The notes below the pieces were generated by a model. The model was given only the letters and a program-made list of their open reading frames with translations. It searched no databases and had not been told where the DNA came from. From positions 1 through 33,839 of the forward strand of contig JAEOTY010000019.1 of the NCBI GenBank assembly GCA_016839625.1: DNA of 33,839 nt, given 5' to 3'. A program made the translations under genes and the position numbers. This DNA comes from Candidatus Hodarchaeota archaeon (lineage in GTDB: Archaea; Asgardarchaeota; Heimdallarchaeia; Hodarchaeales; Hodarchaeaceae). This document shows positions 24,338-32,733 of this stretch, piece after piece (the stretch's first letter is position 1; every line of letters begins with the position of its first letter).

Positions 24338-26140
24338 ATGATTGACACTAATCTTCCCCCTTCTTTACAGCTCTTCCCACATCCAGAACTTCGAGCATAC
24401 CAAACGAAATTTCTTCGATTTGTCGAGAAGAATCCCAAAGTAATGATCCATGCTCCTGTAGGCTTTGGCAAGACCATAATGGCGTTAATTCATGCTCTTC
24501 CCTTGGTTAAAGCAAAAAACTACCAGTTATTTATCTTCGTACGAACTAAAACCCAGGTTTTTCGAGTATTTCTCAATGAAATTTACAAAATCGCCAATAG
24601 CCAAAAATATGGCTATTTAACGGCTGTCCCTTTAATTCTAAAAGCAGACCTCTGCGTAAAAAGGGAGGAAATTCCTCACTTCTATCGTGGAGTTTGTGGG
24701 CAAATAAGATGTCCATTTCTAGAACAAACTAGGTCTATCCCCGAAGAAGATTTTCCTGCAATAGTCGAACAAATACCGATCACTGCACACGATGGTTCTA
24801 TCTCAATAGAGGCTTATAAAGAGGCTTTCAGGGACTTTGGATGCCCATATCATGTTATTAAACGCTGTATACCATATGCTAACATTGTGGTAACCACACA
24901 TACTTATCTACGAAGTAAGAACCTGCAAGAAATGTTCTCCCAGCTAATTACACAAAGCTCGTTTCCGAATCAAATGGCGATCATAGATGAGGGGCATAAT
25001 TTCACTGCAGATGTCGAATCTGAGATCACAGTAAACGATTTAAACAAAGCTCAAGCAATTATTCCATTAAAAACTATGGATATTCTTCTGGAGTTGATTC
25101 TATCACATCAAGGGAGAGTCGAAAGACCACGAAACTTGTCTGCTGCTTCATTAGATGCCTATTTAGATCACGAACATAAACTCTCATTAGTTGAAAAAAC
25201 CCATCTCCTAAAAGTAAAAGATTTTCTTTCTTCACGAGGAGATATTTGGGTTTCAGAAGAAAACAAGGTACTTCAGTTAAATCCCTATCCTCACCAGGCA
25301 TTTAATTTCGTTAATGACCACTTTAATCGTATTCTCTTAATGTCTGGAACATTTAATCCACTCTCATTGTACCAAGCACTTTATGGGTTAGACTATGCAA
25401 CTCTTAGAATTCCGTCAGATTTTCAGTTCAGTCTTAATGGAATTCTCTACCAACGTCATTTCACTTCTAAATTTACTGAACGAAATGCCAAAACATATGA
25501 AGCAATGGCTACTGTGATACAGCGATTACACTCCAGCAATCCTTTCCATACAATAGTTTTTACTACCTCTCACGAGTTGAAACAAAAAATACTCGCTTAC
25601 ATATCATTAAAAACAATCTATATTGAGAACCCAAGCACAACACCTTTTTTTATAGACGAATTAAAACAAAAAAGACATGAATGTATTTTTGGTGTCTTAG
25701 GAGGAAAATTATCCGAAGGAATTGAAATTCTCGATTCTAAAACAAACCGAAGCTTGTTATCATTAATTATTATTGCGGGTCTCCCGTTTCCTCGACCTGA
25801 CGCAACCAACAACTTATTGAGATCTCTTTACATGCAAAAATGGGGGTGGAGAATGGCTAAATACCTCACGATGTTGCCAGTGACACGGGGTATTTCACAA
25901 GCGATTGGACGGGGGATTAGATCTGAATCAGACTTTGCTGCAAGCCTTATCTTAGATTACAGGGCAGTCAAGATGCGTACGATGTTACCGCGAGTACGAA
26001 TTTTCCGAAACGTTCAAACCTTATACAACGCATATGACCTATTCTTTGCGAAAATGAACCGCTTATTTGGCTTAAGTAAGGATTACGACGTTCAAGACTC
26101 TCCTCTAAGCACATCAAGAAAGAATTCCCGAGCATTATAA
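24338..26140 (+). CDS. XPD/Rad3-like Fe-S superfamily 2 DNA helicase
   Basis: 5'-3' DNA helicase of the XPD/Rad3/DinG group, likely in excision repair or removal of DNA structures. Walker A APVGFGKT is at 39-46, the DEAH box reads DEGHN at 217-221, and motif VI is QAIGRGIRSESD near residue 520. Between motifs I and II the Fe-S domain is marked by C106, C120, C125 and C169 (or C177); the C-x13-C spacing agrees with XPD, while x4 between the second and third is wider than the common x2. At 600 aa it is a little shorter than most XPD. The ATG at 24338 follows a short gap after radA, so the pair may be co-regulated in DNA repair. Confidence 0.9.
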   Translation: MIDTNLPPSLQLFPHPELRAYQTKFLRFVEKNPKVMIHAPVGFGKTIMALIHALPLVKAKNYQLFIFVRTKTQVFRVFLNEIYKIANSQKYGYLTAVPLILKADLCVKREEIPHFYRGVCGQIRCPFLEQTRSIPEEDFPAIVEQIPITAHDGSISIEAYKEAFRDFGCPYHVIKRCIPYANIVVTTHTYLRSKNLQEMFSQLITQSSFPNQMAIIDEGHNFTADVESEITVNDLNKAQAIIPLKTMDILLELILSHQGRVERPRNLSAASLDAYLDHEHKLSLVEKTHLLKVKDFLSSRGDIWVSEENKVLQLNPYPHQAFNFVNDHFNRILLMSGTFNPLSLYQALYGLDYATLRIPSDFQFSLNGILYQRHFTSKFTERNAKTYEAMATVIQRLHSSNPFHTIVFTTSHELKQKILAYISLKTIYIENPSTTPFFIDELKQKRHECIFGVLGGKLSEGIEILDSKTNRSLLSLIIIAGLPFPRPDATNNLLRSLYMQKWGWRMAKYLTMLPVTRGISQAIGRGIRSESDFAASLILDYRAVKMRTMLPRVRIFRNVQTLYNAYDLFFAKMNRLFGLSKDYDVQDSPLSTSRKNSRAL

Positions 26141-26170
26141 TACTTGGAAAAACTTATATTTCTCCAAGTA
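26141..26170. promoter_or_regulatory. Inverted repeat operator of the toxin-antitoxin pair
   Basis: Perfect 8-bp arms TACTTGGA (26141-26148) and TCCAAGTA (26163-26170) have centres 22 bp apart, two helical turns. A TATA-like TTATATTT lies between them, and the antitoxin ATG is 20 bases further on. This is the layout expected for self-repression by a ribbon-helix-helix antitoxin. It begins directly after the helicase stop and might also act as that gene's end hairpin. Confidence 0.55.
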
Positions 26171-26190
26171 AATATAATTGTTGAATTGAA

Positions 26191-26505
26191 ATGACTACAA
26201 CCGTGGAAATTAAAGGGATCCTAGAAGAACGCTTGGAATTACTTGTTAAATCTGGTCTGTATTCGTCCAAAAGTGAAGCAGTTCGAGATAGTATACGTCA
26301 CTTACTTAAAGAGATGGATATGAAAGAATTATCTTTCAAACTATATAAGGACAAACAGATATCAACTGGTTTAGCACTAGAGATTGCTGAAATGGATTTA
26401 AATTCTTTTCTAGAACAATGTAAACGACGGGGAATCAAAGCCAGAATCGGATCTGAAACCACTAAGGAATTAAAAGATGACATCAAGGGTTTAATAAATG
26501 AATAA
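26191..26505 (+). CDS. RHH antitoxin with UPF0175-like tail
   Basis: Antitoxin and probable self-repressor. Residues 1-45 form a ribbon-helix-helix fold: the TTTVEIKGIL strand, then ERLELLVKSGLYSSKSEAVRDSIRHLL with the usual G-x-Y-x-S-x-S-E-A-V turn. Residues 46-90 (LYKDKQISTGLALEIAEMDLNSFLEQ) resemble the helical part of UPF0175 proteins, the segment that would hold the toxin. The gene overlaps the PIN toxin gene by eight bases (26498-26505), as is normal for a balanced pair. Confidence 0.85.
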   Translation: MTTTVEIKGILEERLELLVKSGLYSSKSEAVRDSIRHLLKEMDMKELSFKLYKDKQISTGLALEIAEMDLNSFLEQCKRRGIKARIGSETTKELKDDIKGLINE

Positions 26506-26986
26506 CCCTAAATTATTTGTACCTGATGCCTCCTGTCTTATTCTATTCTACCAATTTAACCAAATGGGTTTATTGGAAGATATTATCCAGAGTCTTGGAG
26601 GAAAACTCCTTCTCTTAAGCCCAGTAATAGAAGAATTACGTTTAATGCCAGAAAATGCTTTAAAATCAGTGAAACACGATAGAAAATCAATAAATGACTA
26701 TCAAAAATATCAAACTAAGTTTCATATTGGAAAAGGAGAAGCAGCAATTATGAAATTTGGAGAGAAAACGAAAATTATCGCGATTATTGATGATTTTAAA
26801 GCTAGAAAGATTGCCTTAAAAATGGGTATAGATGTAAAAGGAACATTAGGTTTATTAGGAGCTGGATATGTTCAATGTCCGATTAAGACAAAAAATGATC
26901 TTATTACACTCTTTCATGAAGCAAGGACGTTTGGATTCAGACTACCTCCAGTGAATTCCTTTGTTGAGACACTTCAGAAGAAATAA
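26498..26986 (+). CDS. PIN-domain toxin (DUF3368-type, VapC-like)
   Basis: Predicted Mg-dependent ribonuclease toxin. The acidic pocket of the PIN fold is complete: D10 (VPDAS), E46 in the SPVIEEL helix, E81 in GKGEAAI and D98/D99 in the IIDDFKAR segment. The following KMGIDVKGTLGLLGAG and FGFRLP segments are the marks of the DUF3368 branch, often paired with UPF0175 antitoxins. At 162 aa it is of the usual length. The target RNA is unknown. It is translated from an ATG inside the end of the antitoxin gene. Confidence 0.9.
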   Translation: MNNPKLFVPDASCLILFYQFNQMGLLEDIIQSLGGKLLLLSPVIEELRLMPENALKSVKHDRKSINDYQKYQTKFHIGKGEAAIMKFGEKTKIIAIIDDFKARKIALKMGIDVKGTLGLLGAGYVQCPIKTKNDLITLFHEARTFGFRLPPVNSFVETLQKK

Positions 26987-27073
26987 GTTCTATTCAACAG
27001 GTGAATACAAATTTAACATCGAAAGGAATATTCACGAAATTAATCATAAAAATCATTATAATAGGTTTTTTCA

Positions 27074-28522
27074 ATGAGAGACTTGACAGAAATAGCACTT
27101 GAGACTTGTAGCAAGGATAAAACTAGTTATGCAGACATTCGAGTTGTTACATTACTCGATGAAAATATCACAATTAAAAAGGGAAATATTCAACTGATGA
27201 ATTTTACCCAGATTAAAGGGTTTGGGATTCGGGCCATTGCAGATGGGGGTATGGGATTTGCAGGATCGTATGACCTGAATCAAGCTGAAGTAGAAAGAGT
27301 AGCTAAACTTGCAGTCAAGATAGCTAAAGCGTCGGGTTCTACACGAAAAGATCCTATTGTCTTTGTGGACGAGGCACCAGTTGAGGATTCTTATTCTACT
27401 CCAATTAAAAAAGATCCTTTTACGATACCTAATGAAGAAAAGTTGGAGATTCTCATTGAGGCTGATAAAAGGCTAAGGCAGCACAATCCTTCTACAATTA
27501 AGATGTCCCAATCTGATTATCGGGGCCATAGAGAAGAGAAGATTTTTGCCAGTTCAGAAGGAGCGTTTATCAAACAGCAAATCACCTTCTGTGGAGGTGG
27601 GATATCTTGTGTCGCTGTAATTCCAGGTGGTTCTCCCCAAGTACGGTCTTACCCAGGTTCGTTCCGAGGGGACTTTGCTACTAAGGGTTACGAATACTTT
27701 GAAGGCCTGAACCTTCTTGAAAATGTCGAAAAAACAGCCAAAGAGGCTATCGCCATTTCTGAAGCAAAAAAGTGTCCAGAAGAAAGAACAACGGTAATTC
27801 TTACTGGTCACCAACTTCAGTTACAAATCCATGAATCAATTGGTCATCCAACAGAATTAGATCGAGTTTTGGGAACCGAAGCTGCGTTTGCAGGAACAAG
27901 CTTCCTTACTACAGATCTCCTTGGTAATTATCAACTCGGGAGCGAAAATGTTACTCTTACTGCTGATTCTACATTACTAGGTGGTCTTGGAACATTTGGG
28001 TATGATGATGAGGGAGTTAAAGCAAAGCGTGTTGAGCTAGTTAAAGATGGACAATTTGTTGGTTATCAGAGTTCAAGAGAGACAGCTGCTATTCTCGGGT
28101 TGAAAGAAAGCTCAGGTGGTATGAGAGCGGATAATCCACAAAAATTACCATTAATTCGAATGGTTAACATCAATTTAGAACCGAATGGATGGAAAAAAGA
28201 CGAAATCATCCAAGATACCAAAAGTGGAATCCTTATGGAATCCAACAAAAGTTGGAGTATAGATGACAAACGAATAAATTTTCAATTTGGAACAGAAATC
28301 GCCTGGAAGATTGAAAACGGAGAGATCAGTCATATTGTCAAAGACCCCACGTATTCTGGTATCACTCCTGAATTTTGGAGAAGTATGGACGCTTCTTCTG
28401 GAGATGATTGGCGTTTATGGGGAACCCCAAATTGTGGTAAAGGACAACCAGGTCAAATAATGTATGTTGGTCATGGTTGCGGGACTGCACGGTTCCATAA
28501 CGTAAGAATAGGTCTAATGTAA
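27074..28522 (+). CDS. tldD: TldD metalloprotease subunit
   Basis: Catalytic half of the TldD/TldE protease, a heterodimer that trims unfolded peptides inside its cavity and in bacteria matures some modified peptides. The zinc motif HExxxH is present as HESIGHPTELD, with H253, E254 and H258; a C-terminal Cys in the NCGKGQPGQ or HGCGTARF segment would be the third ligand. The N-terminal KGFGIRAIADGGMGFAG stretch and the LKESSGGMRAD loop are typical. Length 482 aa agrees with the family. It is followed by the partner gene after 16 bp. Confidence 0.95.
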   Translation: MRDLTEIALETCSKDKTSYADIRVVTLLDENITIKKGNIQLMNFTQIKGFGIRAIADGGMGFAGSYDLNQAEVERVAKLAVKIAKASGSTRKDPIVFVDEAPVEDSYSTPIKKDPFTIPNEEKLEILIEADKRLRQHNPSTIKMSQSDYRGHREEKIFASSEGAFIKQQITFCGGGISCVAVIPGGSPQVRSYPGSFRGDFATKGYEYFEGLNLLENVEKTAKEAIAISEAKKCPEERTTVILTGHQLQLQIHESIGHPTELDRVLGTEAAFAGTSFLTTDLLGNYQLGSENVTLTADSTLLGGLGTFGYDDEGVKAKRVELVKDGQFVGYQSSRETAAILGLKESSGGMRADNPQKLPLIRMVNINLEPNGWKKDEIIQDTKSGILMESNKSWSIDDKRINFQFGTEIAWKIENGEISHIVKDPTYSGITPEFWRSMDASSGDDWRLWGTPNCGKGQPGQIMYVGHGCGTARFHNVRIGLM

Positions 28523-28538
28523 GAGGAGGACATGATCA

Positions 28539-29951
28539 ATGGAACTTTCCAAAGACTTACTAATAGATAAAACTGACCTGATATTAAGAGAAGCAGAAAA
28601 ATTAGGAATATCACAAGCTGAAGTTACCATAACTCAAACAACATCAGCTCTAACAAGATTAGCCAATAGCATTATCGACCAAAATGTTTCAGAAAAACAT
28701 CTAGAAATCACAATCATTGTATATTACGGGAAGAAGAAAGGATCTGTTTGTATAGAGGTACTTGAGCCAGAATTATTAAAACAGGCAGTAGTTAGAGCAG
28801 CGAAAACTGCAAAAATAACACCAGAAAATTCTGATTTCGTTTCTTTACCAAAAGCCAAGCTTTATTCTACCAAATTGGATCCTTCTACTTTATTTTCAAA
28901 AAAAGCATTAGAAGTTACCCCTGAACAAAGAGCAGAATATGCCCAATTGGTAATTGACGAAGCTCATGGTGTGGATAAACGGATAAAAAAAGTTGCAGGT
29001 TTAATTTCAAATACCCTTCAAGAAAAATTAATTAAAAACTCCCTTGGTGTCAATGCATATGCATTAAGAACAGAAAGTAAAATTGATCTAACAGTTTTAG
29101 GAAATGATGGTCAGGAAGAAACAGCTGGTTGGTCTTCAGATACACGGAGAGATATTTCCGATTTAAGATTAGTTAAAGTTGCACAACGAGCAGCTCAGAA
29201 AGCTGTTAATGGATTCGGGGCCAAAACGATTGATCCTGGAAATTACGAAGTGATTCTCGAGCCAGCAGCAGTAGGCGGACTTATGAGAATGATGACTTAC
29301 TATGGTTTCAGCGCAAGAATGTATCAGGAATATAAGAGCTTTTTGAAGGATAAAATTGGAGAAAAACTGTTTTCTGAGAAGCTGGATCTTTGGTCGGATC
29401 CTTTAGATAGTCGTGGAGTATTCGCTTCGGTATTTGATGGAGAGGGGGTTCCAACAAGAAAATTGGATTTAATAGACAAAGGAGTTGTTAAAGCTCTTGT
29501 TTACGACACATTAACTGCAGCGAAAGATGGAGTGGAAAGTACAGGTCATAATTTTAAGCATTGGAGAATGCTAACGCTCGGTATGGGAGAATCAATGCCA
29601 AGAGCGAACCATCTTTTCGTAAGAGAAGGAGATTCCACTCTTGAGGAAATGATATCTGAGACTACAAATGGGATATTGATTACTCATTTTCATTATCAGA
29701 ATCCTGTTAATCCAGCAAAAGGTGTTTTCACAGGACTAACAAGAGATGGAACATGGTTCGTTAAGGATGGAGAAATCAAATATGCATTAAAAACCCTTAG
29801 ATATACCGATAGTTTTACAAAGTTCTTTAACACTATTGATTTAATTGGTAAATATCAAGAACTGCAAGATGGTTATGAGTGGGTCTCCCAAGGAATGTTT
29901 CCTCCAATGAAACTCCCAAGTTTCAAATTTACAGGGTCAACGAAAATGTAA
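28539..29951 (+). CDS. pmbA: TldE/PmbA, non-catalytic partner of TldD
   Basis: 470-aa homologue of TldD lacking the HExxxH motif; the equivalent region reads LEPAAVGGLMRMM. Other family features are kept: an N-terminal domain with ISQAEVTITQ, the SGLGVNAY-like NSLGVNAY turn, DPLDSRGVFASVFDGEGVPT, and the closing HFHYQNPVNPAKGVFTGLTRDG. In bacteria TldE completes the TldD active-site cavity. The ATG lies 16 bases after the TldD stop, behind GGAGGA, so the two are co-transcribed. Archaeal substrates are unknown. Confidence 0.94.
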   Translation: MELSKDLLIDKTDLILREAEKLGISQAEVTITQTTSALTRLANSIIDQNVSEKHLEITIIVYYGKKKGSVCIEVLEPELLKQAVVRAAKTAKITPENSDFVSLPKAKLYSTKLDPSTLFSKKALEVTPEQRAEYAQLVIDEAHGVDKRIKKVAGLISNTLQEKLIKNSLGVNAYALRTESKIDLTVLGNDGQEETAGWSSDTRRDISDLRLVKVAQRAAQKAVNGFGAKTIDPGNYEVILEPAAVGGLMRMMTYYGFSARMYQEYKSFLKDKIGEKLFSEKLDLWSDPLDSRGVFASVFDGEGVPTRKLDLIDKGVVKALVYDTLTAAKDGVESTGHNFKHWRMLTLGMGESMPRANHLFVREGDSTLEEMISETTNGILITHFHYQNPVNPAKGVFTGLTRDGTWFVKDGEIKYALKTLRYTDSFTKFFNTIDLIGKYQELQDGYEWVSQGMFPPMKLPSFKFTGSTKM

Positions 29952-29998
29952 GACTTACTTCTTTAGAAGGTCTTTCTTCGAAGGAAAACTGATTAATT

Positions 29999-31906
29999 TC
30001 ACTTATACATCGCTTTGTGGATAACTCGATTAACTAGCTTAGGAATATCTTCATCTCGACCTAATAACGAAATCCACACATTATGCTGATTTGCAGTATG
30101 TAGGATGTCGCACTGAAAGTCAAAACTTAGATTCTCCATGCTTTGGGAAAAAAGTATTAGATGTACTTGTTCATATTCATTTTTGAGCTGAGTAAAGAAT
30201 TGGGGAAGGTTTGTCGATATCAAAAAATCAATGGTAGAGGGAACTAGTATCAAAAAACAGATTCTCTGATCGAGAATGAAGCCAGGGAATGAAAAATCAT
30301 CATTGGAGCTTATAGAGTACTCTGTCTTAGAAAAAAGATAAGGAATACCGAGCTCAAATAAAGACTTATTGTACACTAATGAAACTGAAGGATCTGACAA
30401 ATCTTCATCTACAGTAGATTTTGAAGCTCCTGGATCTTTCTTTGACATTCCGTTCTTTGATTGATTTAAATTCGCATTCAGAACATTTGGATCAAAAACT
30501 TGATTCTGAGAGGCTGCACCTAGTCGTTTAAGATAAAAAAACCTTGCTTCTTCATTTGTTTGTTTAGCTAAAAGAAAAACTTTGGGAATATCAACTGGAA
30601 GGTTATTGAGAGTTTCCACTATGTCCGCATTGACATCATAAGCTATTATTACTTTAGCATTTCTGGCAATCATCTCATTGACAGTATTGGTGATACAAAC
30701 ACTAGTTTTACTTTCAGTAAAAGGTGAAAGTGCTCGCTCCAAGTTTAATTGTGTCAAAGAAGTGATAGGATTCTCTACTTGAATTACCGAAACGCCCTGC
30801 TGTCTTAAATAGGCTTTTAAAAAGGATGCATTATAGTAATTATGCGTTGTAATTGAAACACCTGACTTATATTCTGATATTAGCTTAAGTATCATTTGAG
30901 ATTTTGGATGTTGAAGATGTTTATGCAAAACAAGATACTCGTGCAGTTTCTGAATTTTAATATCACCAAGAAACACGATAATACTCTGTTTTCCTTGGAA
31001 ATTTTGTTCTTTTTCCAGTTGTAATTTAAGGGAATCGAAATAATCAAGCGTTGCCGCGAATCCCTGAGAGATAATTATTTTTCGAAGGGTGAGAATTCGG
31101 AGCAAATTACCAGTACGGACAAGCAATTTTAGATTGCTTTCCTCTTTTAGACTTTCATGAATTGCAGCAATCTCTCTGTAGTTACTTTTAGGTGAAACAT
31201 TGAAACCCAATTTTCTAAGATCTTCCAACTCATGTTTCTGTATTTGATCTAAGATGTCGAGGATAAAAAAATATTCTTTAGGCAAGGGAATAGAGTAATG
31301 CTGGATGTTTGATCTTTCAGCAACTGAAGGTAATTCTTCTAGTTGAATCACTTCCTTGACCTGAAGGTTTTCACATGAATGTTTCAATTTTTCTAAGTTG
31401 GTTACTTGAGAAAATCCTACAATCCGAGAATTAACTAACTTGTTGACAAGATATCTCAGCGACCTTGAAGAAGCCCCTAACTCTGCTTGATTAATTAGTA
31501 AAAGAGAGAAATGATTGGCGGGGAAGAATTTATCATTCAAATCGTTTTGTGTGGTTCTTGGAGTAGAAAAAATTATTGAGTAACGATTGTAATCAAGTTT
31601 TCTAGCGTTAGGAAGAATGGACCCATTTAGAACAGTGGTCAATTGAGTTAAATGAGTCTTCAATAGAGTTTGAAATTTCTGTTGGGTACTCCTTTTCGTC
31701 AAAATAAGGACTCTTGAAGGTTTTGGTGGAGATGATTGATTTAAATAAAAAAGGATTATCAATGACTGAACACGTACCAAAGCGTCCTCTGTGGAGTAGA
31801 TTATTAGGGAATTGTGGTTATGAACTTTTGGGAGAAGAAGCTGTTCTTCTAAAGAAGGGGTAAAACCAATTTTTAATGCATGAGGAAAGTCTTCTTTCGT
31901 GGTCAC
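29999..31906 (-). CDS. Degenerate Hef/XPF/FANCM-like protein with inactive helicase and nuclease domains
   Basis: 635 aa. It can be laid along a Hef-type superfamily 2 helicase and ERCC4 nuclease, but the key residues are changed. Motif I: LIIYSTEDALVR occupies the place of LPTGLGKT, with L43 for the ATP-binding Lys. Then VLILTKRSTQQKF and STPRTTQNDL (114-123) match motifs Ia/Ib. Motif II: LLLINQAE puts N139-Q-A-E142 where DEAH belongs. A HPKSQMILKLI segment marks the second RecA-like domain, followed by a disordered acidic linker (about 475-510). The end, LVPSTIDFLISTNLPQFFTQL, fits the ERCC4 core with ERK replaced by VPS. No helix-hairpin-helix domain follows. Likely a structural partner of an active XPF-family enzyme; inference. 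Start GTG 31906, eight bases after the upstream gene. Confidence 0.68.
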   Translation of the reverse strand: MTTKEDFPHALKIGFTPSLEEQLLLPKVHNHNSLIIYSTEDALVRVQSLIILFYLNQSSPPKPSRVLILTKRSTQQKFQTLLKTHLTQLTTVLNGSILPNARKLDYNRYSIIFSTPRTTQNDLNDKFFPANHFSLLLINQAELGASSRSLRYLVNKLVNSRIVGFSQVTNLEKLKHSCENLQVKEVIQLEELPSVAERSNIQHYSIPLPKEYFFILDILDQIQKHELEDLRKLGFNVSPKSNYREIAAIHESLKEESNLKLLVRTGNLLRILTLRKIIISQGFAATLDYFDSLKLQLEKEQNFQGKQSIIVFLGDIKIQKLHEYLVLHKHLQHPKSQMILKLISEYKSGVSITTHNYYNASFLKAYLRQQGVSVIQVENPITSLTQLNLERALSPFTESKTSVCITNTVNEMIARNAKVIIAYDVNADIVETLNNLPVDIPKVFLLAKQTNEEARFFYLKRLGAASQNQVFDPNVLNANLNQSKNGMSKKDPGASKSTVDEDLSDPSVSLVYNKSLFELGIPYLFSKTEYSISSNDDFSFPGFILDQRICFLILVPSTIDFLISTNLPQFFTQLKNEYEQVHLILFSQSMENLSFDFQCDILHTANQHNVWISLLGRDEDIPKLVNRVIHKAMYK

Positions 31907-31914
31907 ACCAATTC

Positions 31915-32268
31915 CTATCCTGGAAAATCTTCATCAACATCTTGACTAGAGGAATCATCTTTTTCCAACAAGGTCTGAGTTTTAAATTCGTCTGTGTCAA
32001 CCAAAAGATTTTCAGCATCAAACGAATCTATTGTTTCGATCCAATTTCGATGGGCAGAACAACTTACAATTTGTGAATTTTTTACCATTAAGTTAACAGG
32101 TATTCTTCGATTCAATAGGAGGGAACAAACTCCACCGAAAATGCTTGCATATTCACAAATTTGACATAAAGGGCTATTGAAGAACACTTCATCAAGAAAG
32201 GGGAGATTAATTGCATTAATTTCTGGATTACTAGCCAATTTGAACTCACCTGAAGATTGATTATACAT
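31915..32268 (-). CDS. Small Cys-rich protein coupled to the Hef-like gene
   Basis: 117-aa soluble protein of unknown family. It has C35-x2-C38, C48 and C70-x2-H73, a set that could bind one Zn (or an Fe-S cluster), and a strongly acidic, Ser/Asp-rich C-terminal tail (about 85-117) likely to be disordered. Its TAG lies eight bases before the GTG of the degenerate Hef gene, and an AGGATAGGA ribosome site spans the stop. The two are therefore probably made together. A binding partner or loading factor for the Hef-like protein is a reasonable guess, not shown. Confidence 0.65.
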   Translation of the reverse strand: MYNQSSGEFKLASNPEINAINLPFLDEVFFNSPLCQICEYASIFGGVCSLLLNRRIPVNLMVKNSQIVSCSAHRNWIETIDSFDAENLLVDTDEFKTQTLLEKDDSSSQDVDEDFPG

Positions 32269-32398
32269 TCTATTTAGTAATTCATTGAGAGGTTTAAGAA
32301 TCCGAAAAGTGTAATTTTAATTCATGATCATTCTAAAATATTGATTCATCGCGTTTTTGTATAAAATTAGTTTTAAGGTATTTAATTCTGGTGATGTT

Positions 32399-32587
32399 TT
32401 GAGGATTGGAAAAGTAGGATCAAAAGGGGAACTTTTCCCGCCAAAAAACCTTAGAATTATAATTGGCGTAAAGGAGGGGCAAACTGTCCTTTATCGCATT
32501 GTTAATGGTCGGTTCAAAAATGCTGTACAATCGAGAATAAGTACAAAATCACATCATCATCACCAAGATAACAATCATAACGACTAG
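32399..32587 (+). CDS. AbrB/SpoVT-type DNA-binding protein with His-rich tail
   Basis: Swapped-hairpin AbrB fold: RIGKVGSKGELFPPKNLR, then IIGVKEGQTVLYRIVNGRF, matches the KvgkkGqi-iPk-lRe-lgi-pGd pattern. I choose TTG 32399, which gives the normal AbrB start (MRIGKVG) with GGTGA five bases before it; the frame is open back to TTG 32357, adding 14 atypical residues. The end, SHHHHQDNNHND, is His/Asn-rich and could bind metal. Such proteins act as antitoxins or transition-state regulators, but no toxin gene is adjacent, so it appears to be an orphan regulator. Confidence 0.75.
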   Translation: MRIGKVGSKGELFPPKNLRIIIGVKEGQTVLYRIVNGRFKNAVQSRISTKSHHHHQDNNHND

Positions 32588-32616
32588 AGAGGTAACTCTA
32601 ACGGGTACATCTTTGT

Positions 32617-32730
32617 TTAGCCCCCCTGAAGCTCTGATAGAATTTCCTTTGCTTCTTTAAGGTAATTTTGATATTCTTCAGTTTCAAACAATTCTTCAAT
32701 CGTCTGATCAGGTGACTTTTTGGTAAATCA
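32617..32730 (-). other. Open frame after the binding-protein stop (remnant tail or tiny gene)
   Basis: Directly after the TGA of the binding-protein gene, in the same frame, the sequence runs through one more stop and then encodes about 36 codons, SPDQTIEELFETEEYQNYLK and on to LSELQGG, with a strongly helical, acidic character unlike random translation. There is no ATG; a TTG within it could start a 25-residue peptide. It may be the original end of a longer protein. Confidence 0.25.
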
Positions 32731-32733
32731 TTT

